Counted from the stretch's first letter, positions 15,699 through 23,637 are shown. The stretch is DNA of 64,000 nucleotides from Salipaludibacillus sp. CUR1 (GCF_021028955.1 NZ_JAIWPE010000094.1:124001-188000), one strand, 5' to 3'. Made by a program: numbers and translations. Notes: a model not told the origin generated them from the letters alone.

Positions 15699-16772
15699 GT
15701 GAAAGAATCTCATGTTATAAAAGAAATATACTGGTTGAGGGCGCTCGCTTGTCTGGCAGTGGTTGTGACCCATGTTGTGAATACGACGCTTTCCAACTAT
15801 GAATATACGATTGGGCAATATGAAGAATATTTACTGATTGCGTTAAGGTTTATCGCTTTTTTCGGTACGCCGGTATTTATATTTATTTCGGAATTTCTAT
15901 TAGCTCACTCGTATCCAAATGGGGTGCCTAAAGGGTTTTTGATCAAACGGGTGAAATTCCTGTTAGCCCCGTTTGCTTTTATGGCTTTTGTATTTGCCTT
16001 TATAACGGCAGATACTTTGCAGGCTTTTATCCAACAACTGTCGCTAAACCTCTTTTTAGGCGGATATACAGGCTATTTCGTATTAATTATTTTCCAGTTT
16101 TATCTGATACATGTGGTTGCCCAACGCTTTTTAGAAAGGTCATCTCCGATTAAAATCATCGGTTTTTCATTACTCATTAACGTCATATATCTTGGTTTTT
16201 TCCATATGACTTCTCCACCGGCGATGTTTCTGGGAGAATATATTTGGGAGCGGGGCCACTGGCTCCCGGTATTTGGATGGCTCTTTTATTTTACATTGGG
16301 CTACTATTGCGGAAGGCATTATCATGCAGTAATGGAGAAGCTCCTTCAGTACAAAAAAATGATTTACGGGCTGCCTTTCTTAAGTATAGGTCTTATCTTT
16401 TTCCTGGTGAGGTATGACGTTCTTACAGTCGTTTCTTCCAAAAGAATAGACTATCTGCTGTATACACCCGCTTTAATTGCGGTTATTTTATTGCTGACTT
16501 ATAAACTTCAGAAAACACCCCAATTAATTTTGAGGGTAAGTAAATACTCATTCAATATTTATTTGCTCCATACTGTATTCCTTTACTATTTGCCTCCAGT
16601 GGCAAATGTTCATCCTGCCTTGTATTTTGTTATGGCAGTGGTCTTTAGTATTGCAGCGTCGGTGCTGGTCGTGAAGCTTACCTCTTCCGCAGCCTTAAGC
16701 CCTTATTTAATAGGGAAGACGCTTCCGGTTCCAAACAATTACTCTTATGGAGTAAAAAGTAAAATTGTTTAG
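15699..16772 (+). CDS. Acyltransferase-3 family membrane protein
   Basis: 357 residues from a GTG start (AAGAAGGG upstream). About ten hydrophobic helices. The N-terminus EIYWLRALACLAVVVTHVVN carries the R-x10-H pattern of acyltransferase family 3 (OafA/NodX/IcaC-like), with His in THV as the likely catalytic residue. FGTPVFIFISEFLLAHSY and ISKYSFNIYLLHT-like segments also match the family. Such proteins O-acetylate surface polysaccharides or, in IcaC/YfiQ-like members, act in exopolysaccharide export. The gene is monocistronic, between two terminators. The substrate is unknown. Confidence 0.85.
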   Translation: MKESHVIKEIYWLRALACLAVVVTHVVNTTLSNYEYTIGQYEEYLLIALRFIAFFGTPVFIFISEFLLAHSYPNGVPKGFLIKRVKFLLAPFAFMAFVFAFITADTLQAFIQQLSLNLFLGGYTGYFVLIIFQFYLIHVVAQRFLERSSPIKIIGFSLLINVIYLGFFHMTSPPAMFLGEYIWERGHWLPVFGWLFYFTLGYYCGRHYHAVMEKLLQYKKMIYGLPFLSIGLIFFLVRYDVLTVVSSKRIDYLLYTPALIAVILLLTYKLQKTPQLILRVSKYSFNIYLLHTVFLYYLPPVANVHPALYFVMAVVFSIAASVLVVKLTSSAALSPYLIGKTLPVPNNYSYGVKSKIV

Positions 16773-16792
16773 CTGAATCTTTAGTTTGGTCA

Positions 16793-16823
16793 AAACCTCG
16801 TAAATTAAATTTACGGGGTTTTT
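16793..16823 (+). terminator. Terminator after acyltransferase gene
   Basis: Stem AAACCTCGTAAAT/ATTTACGGGGTTT (one mismatch), TAA loop, T-rich tail. Confidence 0.8.
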
Positions 16824-16910
16824 GTGTGCAGGAAATCCCATGTGATAGGACTTTCATATATCCCATTCGTCGAAAAAGACAGAATTTCTAAAAAATAATT
16901 ATCATTTCAG

Positions 16911-16950
16911 GTTGTTTTTTTTAACTAAGTATCATAAAATGATTAAAACA
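16911..16950 (+). promoter_or_regulatory. Probable HxlR-regulated promoter of the ABC operon
   Basis: The text GTTG-T8-AACTAAGTATCATAAAATGATTAAAA aligns closely with the region 20103-20142 upstream of the DUF4242 gene. TATCAT could serve as -10. The shared AACTWAGT box is the likely operator of the HxlR regulator encoded at 19582. Function is inferred from the duplication of the motif in front of two functionally linked units. Confidence 0.55.
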
Positions 16951-17004
16951 TAGTAAACAGGTAAGAATTATGAATTTAATATTCTTACGAAGGTGGGCGA
17001 AAAA

Positions 17005-17802
17005 GTGAGTGTAACTGCTGAGAATAAACCTTTAGTTGAGTTAAAAGGCGTGGAAAAAGAATTTTCAAAACAGGGAGATTCTAAGAAAGTGCTGAGCGGC
17101 ATTGATTTTGACATCAGGCAGGGAGAGGTCGTGTCTATATTAGGCCAAAGCGGATGCGGTAAAAGCACGCTGCTGAACTTGATCGGAGGGTTTGACCGTC
17201 CTACTGGAGGCGAATTGTTCTTTGATGGCAAGCAGGTGACGAAACCGTCCAGGCGAGCGATCATGCTGTTTCAATATTATGCGTTGCTCCCTTGGCGGAC
17301 GGTTTTGAAAAATGTAGAACTTGCCCTTGAACCGGAAGGCCTTTCTAAAGAAGAGAGCAGAGAAAGAGCCATCAGATATATTAAACTCGTCGGCCTTGAG
17401 AAAAGCATGGATCAGTTTCCTTCTGAACTGTCAGGTGGAATGCAGCAGAGAGTCGCCATCGCGCGTGCTCTGTCAATTCGTCCGGAACTTATATTAATGG
17501 ATGAGCCTTTTGCGGCATTAGATACATTTAACAGATATTATCTGCAGGATGAACTGCTTCGGATCCAGCAGCAGGAAGGAACTAATATTATTCTTGTGAC
17601 TCACGATATCGATGAAGCTGTGTATCTTTCAGACCGGGTTTTCATTATGGACGCCAACCCCGGCACAGTAAGGAAAAAAATCACAGTAAAACTCCCTAAA
17701 CCAAGGGACAGGGCACATAGCGATTTTCAATATTACCGGAAATGGATACTGGATGAATTTAATTTCAGTTACACCCAGGATCAGCTTGATTTTAATATTT
17801 AA
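17005..17802 (+). CDS. ABC importer ATPase, nitrate/sulfonate/taurine type
   Basis: 265 residues from the GTG with AAGGTGG 8 nt upstream; a GTG at 16993 inside that ribosome site is unlikely. Walker A GQSGCGKST, Q-loop FQYYALLPWR, signature LSGGMQQRVAIARAL, Walker B LILMDEPFAALD and the switch His in VTHDIDEAV are all intact. Similarity is to SsuB/TauB/NrtD ATPases. It is followed by a substrate-binding lipoprotein and a permease in one operon. An HxlR-type promoter motif precedes it. The transported compound is not evident. Confidence 0.92.
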   Translation: MSVTAENKPLVELKGVEKEFSKQGDSKKVLSGIDFDIRQGEVVSILGQSGCGKSTLLNLIGGFDRPTGGELFFDGKQVTKPSRRAIMLFQYYALLPWRTVLKNVELALEPEGLSKEESRERAIRYIKLVGLEKSMDQFPSELSGGMQQRVAIARALSIRPELILMDEPFAALDTFNRYYLQDELLRIQQQEGTNIILVTHDIDEAVYLSDRVFIMDANPGTVRKKITVKLPKPRDRAHSDFQYYRKWILDEFNFSYTQDQLDFNI

Positions 17803-17825
17803 ACAATTCCTAAAGGAGGGGAAGC

Positions 17826-18788
17826 ATGAAAAAATCTCATAAACTCAGCAGTTATATGCTGATAAGTTCTCTGTTTTTATCAGCTTGCGCCACGCCTGTA
17901 TCTGGGCCGGATGACAATGAAAACGAGGTTATCAGACTCGGGCATCTGCCGATTACTCATGCAGCGCCTCTCTATTTTACAAAGGAATTTGAAGAGGAGT
18001 ATTTAGACGGAGCTGAAATTGAACTTATAAGGTTTGGAAGCTGGATTGAATTAATGGATGCGCTGAATGCAGGCAGAATTGACGGGGCCTCAGTCCTGTT
18101 CGAACTTGCAATGAAAGCGAAAGAAAGGGGAATCGGAATCAGTGCAGTGGCTTTGGGACACCGGGAAGGCAATGCCATTATGGCGGCGCATGATGTAGAA
18201 AGTCCTGCTGATCTGGCCGGAGAGACTGTCGCCATCCCCCACACCCTATCAGCCCATAACCTGCTCCTTGATGAAATGCTAAAGCGCGAAGGGATGGACT
18301 ACGACGATGTCAATGTTGTTGAAATGCCGCCTCCTGAAATGCCTTCGGCGCTGTCGGAAGGAAGAATTTCCAGTTATATTGTAGCGGAGCCTTTCGGAGC
18401 GCTTGGCGTCACGCTGGATACAGGGCATGTCCTTCACCAGTCACACGAATTTTGTCCGAATAACTGCTTATGTTGCGCGCTTGTGCTCCGTGATGATTTT
18501 ATGGAAGATTCCCCTGAACTGGCAGAGCAGTTTGTGAAAGGTTACCTTGATGCCGGGGAAAGAGCGGGAGAGCAGACAGAAGAATCATTCGCTGCGCATA
18601 AAAATTATTTAAATGTCACAGATGAAGCCCTCGAACTTTCATTAGACTGGATTTCATACGATAACTTAAAAATTTACGAAACAGAATATGAATTCTTACG
18701 TGAACGCCTCATAGAAATGGGGCTGGCTGATGACCCGCCGTCATACGAGGACTTTGTGGACTTATCTTACTTTGAAGAAGAGACGTGA
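17826..18788 (+). CDS. ABC importer substrate-binding lipoprotein (NMT1/SsuA/NrtA-like)
   Basis: 320 residues after AAAGGAGGGGAAGC. A signal peptide ends in lipobox LSAC (Cys about 22). The mature part has the type-2 periplasmic fold of NrtA/SsuA/ThiY proteins: IRLGHLPITHAAPLYF, ARIDG-like AGRIDGASVLFE, DLAGETVAIPH and SSYIVAEPFGAL. A cluster CPNNCLCCALVL (about 212-223) holds four Cys in a position where NrtA-like proteins usually have one or two; it could bind metal or form disulfides. Its stop overlaps the permease start. Ligand specificity cannot be deduced. Confidence 0.88.
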   Translation: MKKSHKLSSYMLISSLFLSACATPVSGPDDNENEVIRLGHLPITHAAPLYFTKEFEEEYLDGAEIELIRFGSWIELMDALNAGRIDGASVLFELAMKAKERGIGISAVALGHREGNAIMAAHDVESPADLAGETVAIPHTLSAHNLLLDEMLKREGMDYDDVNVVEMPPPEMPSALSEGRISSYIVAEPFGALGVTLDTGHVLHQSHEFCPNNCLCCALVLRDDFMEDSPELAEQFVKGYLDAGERAGEQTEESFAAHKNYLNVTDEALELSLDWISYDNLKIYETEYEFLRERLIEMGLADDPPSYEDFVDLSYFEEET

Positions 18789-19558
18789 TGCAGATGAAAT
18801 ATTTATCGACAGCATTCTATGTTACAGCAGCTTTTGTTTTAGTTATTACCGTCTGGCAGCTCGTTATTTTTATCGGGGATTATCCCGAGGCGCTGCTGCC
18901 GTCCCCCTTAATGGTTTTTTACGGAATCATTACGCTTATACAGGACGGTACCTTATTTGAACACGTCAGGGTCAGCCTGTTTCGTTTTTTCACAGGTTAC
19001 TTGAGTGCCGTTGTGGTAGCTATTGCTTTGGGGCTGGTGCTGGGCAGGATGACTAAACTCTGGAGAGTTTTTGAACCGATTGTACAAGTGCTCAGGCCTG
19101 TGGCCCCTGTAGCCTGGTCACCGTTTATTGTGCTTTGGTTCGGGATCGGCAATATGCCGGCTATCGTTATCATATTTATTGCTGCTTTTTTTCCTGTTTT
19201 GCTTTCGACCGTTTCGGCGGTTAAAAAAATTGATAAGACATATCTGAAGCTTGCTCAAAACCTCGAAATAAAAGAAATGTCTCTGCTTTATAAAATTATT
19301 TTTCCGGCTGCCTTTCCTTTCATTGCAAATGGTCTCCATATAGCGGTAGGCACGGCGTGGATATTCCTTGTGGCCGGGGAAATGATCGGGGCCCAGTCAG
19401 GGCTCGGATACTTGATTGTTGATTCGAGAAATGCTCTGGACCTTGACCTTGTACTGGCCGGTATTATCTTTATCGGTGTCCTTGGGCTTCTTCTTGATAA
19501 GGCCGTAGGGCTGTTTGAAAAATGGGTCGGTAAACAGTGGGGCGTGCAAAGCAACTAA
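18788..19558 (+). CDS. ABC importer permease (SsuC/TauC-like)
   Basis: 256 residues from the ATG that overlaps the preceding stop (TGATG), typical of coupled translation; GTG at 18785 is possible. Six helices with the BPD_transp_1 fold; the EAA-like loop reads LAQNLEIKEMSLLYKIIFPAAFPFIANGLHIAVG, which contacts the ATPase. The N-terminal PEALLPSP and the final GLLLDKAVGLFEKW are characteristic of nitrate/sulfonate permeases. It ends the three-gene importer operon at a bidirectional terminator facing the HxlR regulator. Confidence 0.92.
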   Translation: MQMKYLSTAFYVTAAFVLVITVWQLVIFIGDYPEALLPSPLMVFYGIITLIQDGTLFEHVRVSLFRFFTGYLSAVVVAIALGLVLGRMTKLWRVFEPIVQVLRPVAPVAWSPFIVLWFGIGNMPAIVIIFIAAFFPVLLSTVSAVKKIDKTYLKLAQNLEIKEMSLLYKIIFPAAFPFIANGLHIAVGTAWIFLVAGEMIGAQSGLGYLIVDSRNALDLDLVLAGIIFIGVLGLLLDKAVGLFEKWVGKQWGVQSN

Positions 19559-19568
19559 TATATATAAA

Positions 19569-19592
19569 ACACCCGGCATTGTCACCGGGTGT
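19569..19592. terminator. Bidirectional terminator overlapping the hxlR-type stop codon
   Basis: Perfect stem ACACCCGG/CCGGGTGT with an 8-nt loop. The minus-strand regulator stop codon (19582-19584) lies inside it. Confidence 0.75.
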
Positions 19593-20043
19593 AAAGATCA
19601 GAGGTTACTGCGGAGACCGTGTCGATTTCCGATTTATCAACTGTTTTTTTACAAGAAGGGCAGTAATAGCTAAGTTCGACTTCATGCTGGCAGTCTGAAT
19701 GAACCATTTTCTTGTAGCAGTGATCCAAATGGTCACGGCCCCACAAGAGCAAAGCATCAAATACAGGTTCAAGGTCTCTGCCGCTTTCCGTCAATTTATA
19801 TTGGTAGCGGGGAGGGTGTTTTGTATAAACTTCGGTCTCGACCAACCCGGCTTTTTCCAGGTGTTTCAGTCTGTCCGATAATAAGTTGGCTGATATGCCT
19901 TCCAGATTTTTTTTCAGTTCATTAAACGTCTGGTGGCCGATAAGAATGTCATGAAGGATCAGCAGCGTCCAGCGGTCCCCGACAATATTGAGAGTTTGTG
20001 CAATATTACATGGCAGTTTGTAACGTTCTTTCATAGCGATCAT
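19582..20043 (-). CDS. HxlR-family transcriptional regulator
   Basis: 153 residues. The winged helix-turn-helix (about 12-105) has the HxlR landmarks CNIAQTLNIVGDRWTLLILHDI, GHQTFNELKKNLEGISANLLSDRLKHLEKAGLV and YKLTESGRDLEPV. The first Cys (position about 10) matches the redox-sensing Cys of YodB-type members. A C-terminal extension (about 125-148) carries CQHEV and YYCPSCKK, a possible zinc-binding pair. It is divergent from the DUF4242/flavoprotein genes and convergent with the ABC operon. Shared operator-like boxes precede both, so it probably controls the whole cluster. The ligand is unknown. Confidence 0.9.
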   Translation of the reverse strand: MIAMKERYKLPCNIAQTLNIVGDRWTLLILHDILIGHQTFNELKKNLEGISANLLSDRLKHLEKAGLVETEVYTKHPPRYQYKLTESGRDLEPVFDALLLWGRDHLDHCYKKMVHSDCQHEVELSYYCPSCKKTVDKSEIDTVSAVTSDLYTR

Positions 20044-20096
20044 AGCTCCTTAAGGAAAGTCTGTGGATATTATAACGTAACATGACTAATTTAAAC

Positions 20097-20142
20097 AACT
20101 AAGTTGATTTTTTTAACTTAGTATAATAAAATGACTTAAAAG
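20097..20142. promoter_or_regulatory. HxlR-type operator and promoter in the divergent region
   Basis: Inverted repeat AACTAAGTT (20097-20105) and AACTTAGT (20115-20122) with a 9-nt T-rich spacer, then TATAAT at 20122-20127 as a plausible plus-strand -10. The right half and following 20 bp match the ABC-operon promoter at 16911. The location between divergent genes fits autoregulation by the HxlR protein. Confidence 0.6.
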
Positions 20143-20174
20143 TTTGAAAATATAATTTTTCAGGAGGGATTCAG

Positions 20175-20699
20175 TTGGGACTGTATTTAGTGGAATCAAC
20201 TTTAAATGAATCAATTAAGGATGAGGCATCATTTGAAAAGAAAGTGGAGCAGCTGCAGAGCCAGCTTCAAACGAGTGAAATGATTGAAGTTCAAGTAGCA
20301 AGTGATTTTTCGAGGGCATTCTTTATTTTTGAAGCGGAAAAAGAAGCGTCTTTAAAAGCGTCGCTGGAATTGCTCGGCCTGCCTGTAGCCTTAACTAAAG
20401 AAGTAAGAATTGTAGGGCAGGATCTGGAGGAAGCAAAACAGCAAAAAGAGAAGATTAATTATCTCGTTGAATGGAACCTCCCAGAGAACTTAACAATGGA
20501 CCAGTACCTGGAGAGAAAGAAAAAGAATTCCGTTCATTATGCAGAAGTTCCTGAAGTCTCTTTCTCCCGCACGTATGTGTGTGAAGATATGTCAAAATGC
20601 CTTTGCTTTTATGATGCGCCGGACGATGAGGCGGTTGTTCGTGCCCGCGATGCGGTTAAAGCACCAATTGACCAAATCACACAACTCAAGAAAAAATAA
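20175..20699 (+). CDS. Tandem DUF4242-like protein
   Basis: 174 residues from a TTG preceded by AGGAGGGATTCAG. The C-terminal half (about 94-172) is a DUF4242 (SCO4226-type) ferredoxin-like domain: YLVEWNLPENLTMDQYLERKKKNS, SFSRTYVCEDMSKCLCFYDAPDDEAVVRARDAV. The N-terminal half starts LYLVESTLNES and has FSRAFFIFEAEKEASLKASLELLGL, a diverged copy lacking the Cys pair (CEDMSKCLC). So the gene is an internal duplication. SCO4226 is described as nickel-binding; whether this one binds metal is unknown. It is 30 bp upstream of an acyl-CoA-dehydrogenase-like gene. Confidence 0.72.
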   Translation: MGLYLVESTLNESIKDEASFEKKVEQLQSQLQTSEMIEVQVASDFSRAFFIFEAEKEASLKASLELLGLPVALTKEVRIVGQDLEEAKQQKEKINYLVEWNLPENLTMDQYLERKKKNSVHYAEVPEVSFSRTYVCEDMSKCLCFYDAPDDEAVVRARDAVKAPIDQITQLKKK

Positions 20700-20729
20700 A
20701 TTGAAGGCTGTTGGCGAGGAGGGAAAGAA

Positions 20730-21791
20730 GTGGTGATTACCGGCAACAAGAACGAACTGGATACTCTGCTTAATAATGAGTTAAAACCGCTCGTAAGAAA
20801 AATAGATGAGCAGGCCCTTTATCCGAAAGGCGTCTTGCAGGCGATTGGTAAAAAAGGATTTTTGCGCTCTTCAGAAGGTAAGCTTAAAGAGCAGGCTTTC
20901 GAGGAAATGAAGGTAGTAAAGAGAATATCAGAGTATTGTATGACGACAGGCTTTAATTTATGGTGCCATTTAGCCGCACTCACTTACCTCCGCCATACTC
21001 CGAACCATGAGCTTAGACAAAGGATGCTGCCGGATTTGGAAAATGGAGAGGTACTGGGCGGTACAGGACTGTCAAATCCTATGAAGTATTATGCCGGACT
21101 TGAAAAGCTTCATTTAAGAGCTGAACCGACAGACGGGGGCTATCTTCTTTCCGGTGTGCTGCCTGCCGTTTCCAACCTTGGGCCCGATCACTGGTTTGGA
21201 GTGATTGTCGATACAGATGAGGACCGCCGCGTCATGTTATTTGTGTCCGGCAGCCAGGCGGGGTTGACGCTGAAAGAAAAAGTATCTTATCTTGGCATAA
21301 ACGGCAGTGCGACTTACTCATGCTCTTTCAAAGAGGTGTTTATTCCGGAAACCCAAATCCTGTCAGAGGACGCAGATTCATTCGTGAAGCAAATTCGCCC
21401 TTATTTCGTAGCTTACCAGATTCCTTTAGGCCTGGGCGTCACTCAGGCAGCCGTATCATCAATTGAGAGATGCGAGTCTAAACAAAGCGGCTGCAACAGT
21501 TATTTACCTGTTCAGGCAGAAGATGTGTCAAAAAGGCTCAAAGCACAGGAAGACAAACTGGAAGTTATTTTTTCTCATTCAAAAGGTGAGCTGCGGTGGG
21601 AGGATATGCTGAAAATCAGAAAAGATACAGCTTATTTGACCCTCGAGGCTGTAAATACAGCGATGCTTCATACTGGTGGAGCCGCTTATTTAAAAACCAG
21701 TCCTGACGCACGCAGACTCCGTGAAACCTACTTCTTTCTAAACCTTACTCCAACAGTCAAACATCTCGAAAAAATGCTATCAACCTTATAA
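20730..21791 (+). CDS. Acyl-CoA dehydrogenase-like flavoprotein
   Basis: 353 residues from GTG (20730, or 20733) after GAGGAGGG. The ACAD fold is indicated by MTTGFNLWCHLAALTYL, LRQRMLPDLENGEVLGGTGLSNP (substrate/flavin-contact strand), LSGVLPAVSNLGPDHWFGV and a C-terminal helical domain with TAMLHTGGAAYLK. At 353 residues it is shorter than classical members (about 380). The nearest character is the DszC/SfnB monooxygenase or dehydrogenase subgroup rather than beta-oxidation enzymes. With a sulfonate/nitrate-type importer nearby, it may oxidise the imported compound, for example an organosulfur or amine substrate; that is inference. Confidence 0.75.
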   Translation: MVITGNKNELDTLLNNELKPLVRKIDEQALYPKGVLQAIGKKGFLRSSEGKLKEQAFEEMKVVKRISEYCMTTGFNLWCHLAALTYLRHTPNHELRQRMLPDLENGEVLGGTGLSNPMKYYAGLEKLHLRAEPTDGGYLLSGVLPAVSNLGPDHWFGVIVDTDEDRRVMLFVSGSQAGLTLKEKVSYLGINGSATYSCSFKEVFIPETQILSEDADSFVKQIRPYFVAYQIPLGLGVTQAAVSSIERCESKQSGCNSYLPVQAEDVSKRLKAQEDKLEVIFSHSKGELRWEDMLKIRKDTAYLTLEAVNTAMLHTGGAAYLKTSPDARRLRETYFFLNLTPTVKHLEKMLSTL

Positions 21792-21800
21792 AAAATTGAA

Positions 21801-21846
21801 GGGGCTGTCCCAAAAGGAAAACTTTTGAGGACAGCTCCTTTTCCTT
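21801..21846 (+). terminator. Terminator after flavoprotein gene
   Basis: Long stem GGGGCTGTCC-AAAAG paired with CTTTTGAGGACAGCTCC, then TTTTCCTTTT. Confidence 0.85.
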
Positions 21847-21878
21847 TTATTAAGTGAGCGAGCGGATAAGGATAAGAC

Positions 21879-21916
21879 CCACTCGGCAGACGGCCCGGCA
21901 GGTGAGTGGCTTTTTT
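21879..21916 (+). terminator. Second hairpin with T tail
   Basis: CCACTC/GAGTGG stem with a GC-rich 19-nt loop, then CTTTTTT. It may be a back-up terminator; no gene lies between it and the preceding hairpin. Confidence 0.45.
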
Positions 21917-22001
21917 ATAATGGAATATTTATCAATAAACTTAGTCAGCCAAGTTATTTAATAAAGTTTTGAAGTTTGTAACAAACTTCGGTTACCATCT
22001 A

Positions 22002-22061
22002 TTGAGCAGTGGAGGGCAATGGCTTATAATATGACTATACAGTCACATGACTCTGTGGTCA
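22002..22061 (+). promoter_or_regulatory. Promoter with doubled TetR-type operator (small membrane-protein operon)
   Basis: TTGAGC (22002-22007), 17-nt spacer, TATAAT (22025-22030). Immediately downstream are two 14-bp palindromic sites, TGACTATACAGTCA (22032-22045) and TGACTCTGTGGTCA (22048-22061), offset by 16 bp. A repressor there would block initiation. The TetR gene of the same operon (22962) is the obvious candidate. Confidence 0.65.
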
Positions 22062-22083
22062 CACTCGAAAGGCGGGTGAAGAT

Positions 22084-22485
22084 ATGAATTACTTCCAGGC
22101 AGGCAGTATCTTTTTTGGGGTGCTCTTAATTGCAGTCAGGCTGACTATGCACGTAATCCCTGAAAAATGGAATCAGTTTGAACTAAACCGGGTTTATACC
22201 GAAAAAATGCCTCAGTGGGTCTGGCTGGCAGGAATTATTTCGATGATCATTACAGGTGTTACCTGGTACAAGCAGGTCACCACAGATGTCAGCTTTTCTA
22301 TTGTCTTTACTCTTATCATTAGTCTGACACTGGTGAAAGTTGGGCAAGTCATTTTTAATTACAATCAATTCAGGGCATTCGCCATAAAAGCTTTAACAGA
22401 AGACAGAACCATCATTATTAAAATTAATATCTTTACTACCGTTCTTGGAGTGCTTTTAATCGTGTTAGGTGTTTGGGTCTATTAA
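22084..22485 (+). CDS. Small four-helix membrane protein A
   Basis: 133 residues after AAAGGCGGGTGAAGAT. Four predicted helices, with charged NRVYTEKMPQW between helices 1 and 2. It is a distant paralog of the next gene: both have four helices, an aromatic W-K motif after helix 2-3 and end in LGxWVY/LGLRVY. I recognise no named family. It is the first gene of an operon with its paralog and a TetR regulator, so the pair may form a heteromeric membrane protein such as an SMR-like exporter; neither sequence shows a clear SMR Glu motif, so this stays open. Confidence 0.7.
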   Translation: MNYFQAGSIFFGVLLIAVRLTMHVIPEKWNQFELNRVYTEKMPQWVWLAGIISMIITGVTWYKQVTTDVSFSIVFTLIISLTLVKVGQVIFNYNQFRAFAIKALTEDRTIIIKINIFTTVLGVLLIVLGVWVY

Positions 22486-22512
22486 TAGTTTTCTTATGGA
22501 GGAGGGAGAATA

Positions 22513-22920
22513 ATGGATTTAAATGTGTTTGCGTTCGTCAGCATCATATTAGCTTTTTCAGCCTTTATAAAAGTATTCTTTGGCGTTTTTTATCATGAGC
22601 AATTGTATGATTGGGCCAAAAAACATTACTCACAGGAAAAATGGTCCACACCTGTAAAAGGGCTTCTCATTTATGCTGTAGCTCTGTTTTTATTAGTATG
22701 GTACGCCACTTTAACTGGATATATCGCATACGGATGGATTTTAACTGTTTTTATCACACTGGCTTCTTTAAAAACAGTAACTCTTTTATTTAATTGGAAG
22801 CACACATCGCGCAAGTTTGCAGCCTTTATAGACAAATCCGGCAAAAAACTATGGTTTGTTGATCTGTTTGTAGCAGTGATTGGTTTCCTGTTTCTATGGC
22901 TGGGGTTAAGGGTTTATTAA
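22513..22920 (+). CDS. Small four-helix membrane protein B (paralog of A)
   Basis: 135 residues after GGAGGAGGGAGAATA. Four hydrophobic segments, with YHEQLYDWAKKHYSQEKWSTP between the first two. The length, topology and C-terminal VDLFVAVIGFLFLWLGLRVY parallel protein A (KINIFTTVLGVLLIVLGVWVY), so the two arose by duplication and are probably partners. The gene is 27 bp after A and 41 bp before the TetR gene. Function unknown. Confidence 0.7.
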   Translation: MDLNVFAFVSIILAFSAFIKVFFGVFYHEQLYDWAKKHYSQEKWSTPVKGLLIYAVALFLLVWYATLTGYIAYGWILTVFITLASLKTVTLLFNWKHTSRKFAAFIDKSGKKLWFVDLFVAVIGFLFLWLGLRVY

Positions 22921-22961
22921 GATAAGCTAAGTTTAGATCAAAATATATAGGAGGAAAAAAG

Positions 22962-23591
22962 ATGCCTAAAAAAACGTTTATGAACCTTTCTGAGGACAAA
23001 AAAGAAAGGATCCTGAACGTGATGATTGATGAATTTTACGAGCATGGGTATGAGAATGCAAGTATCAGCAGAATCGTCGCGAGTGCCGGAATTGCTAAAG
23101 GAAGCTTTTATCAGTACTTTAATGATAAGCAGGATATGTTTAAATATATGATAGATGTCATGAGACAGGAAAAACTGACCTATTTGGAAACAATAAGTGC
23201 GGAAGAATATAAAAATAATTTTTTTACTCTTCTCAGGAAATTACTCAAAGGGGGACTGGCTTTTCTGAGAGACCACCCTAAGCAGGCGGTGATCTACGAC
23301 CGGTTCATGGCAAGCGCAGATGAGGCAGTCAAAAAAGGTGTCATGGGAGAAGATATCAATGCCAGTAACGTATTTTTGGAAAAGATTCTCCATGAACGGA
23401 AGGCTGCAAACGAATTATCCTCTGACCTAGATGTCCGGTTTATGGCACACATCTTAACATCAGTTTCACTTTCATTCGGCGAATATTTCCAAAATCAGTA
23501 TGACGATTTGAGTAAATTAAAAGATGAAGAGTATGATCATATAGTCGAGCAGACAATTAAGCTGTTTCAACATGGTATAGAAAAAAGGTAA
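22962..23591 (+). CDS. TetR-family regulator, third gene of the membrane-protein operon
   Basis: 209 residues after TAGGAGGAAAAAAG. The N-terminal TetR HTH is intact: KKERILNVMIDEFYEHGYENASISRIVASAGIAKGSFYQYFNDKQDMF. The C-terminal ligand domain is variable, as usual. Position after two small membrane proteins and the presence of a doubled palindrome at their promoter suggest it represses its own operon until an inducer binds. A terminator follows. It is a different subfamily from the next TetR gene. Confidence 0.92.
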   Translation: MPKKTFMNLSEDKKERILNVMIDEFYEHGYENASISRIVASAGIAKGSFYQYFNDKQDMFKYMIDVMRQEKLTYLETISAEEYKNNFFTLLRKLLKGGLAFLRDHPKQAVIYDRFMASADEAVKKGVMGEDINASNVFLEKILHERKAANELSSDLDVRFMAHILTSVSLSFGEYFQNQYDDLSKLKDEEYDHIVEQTIKLFQHGIEKR

Positions 23592-23596
23592 CAGAC

Positions 23597-23637
23597 TAAA
23601 AGGCACCAGAGCCTCCCCTTCCCCCTGGTGCTTTTAA
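23597..23637 (+). terminator. Terminator after first tetR-type gene
   Basis: Stem AAAAGGCACCAG/CTGGTGCTTTT with a C-rich loop of about 15 nt. Confidence 0.8.
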
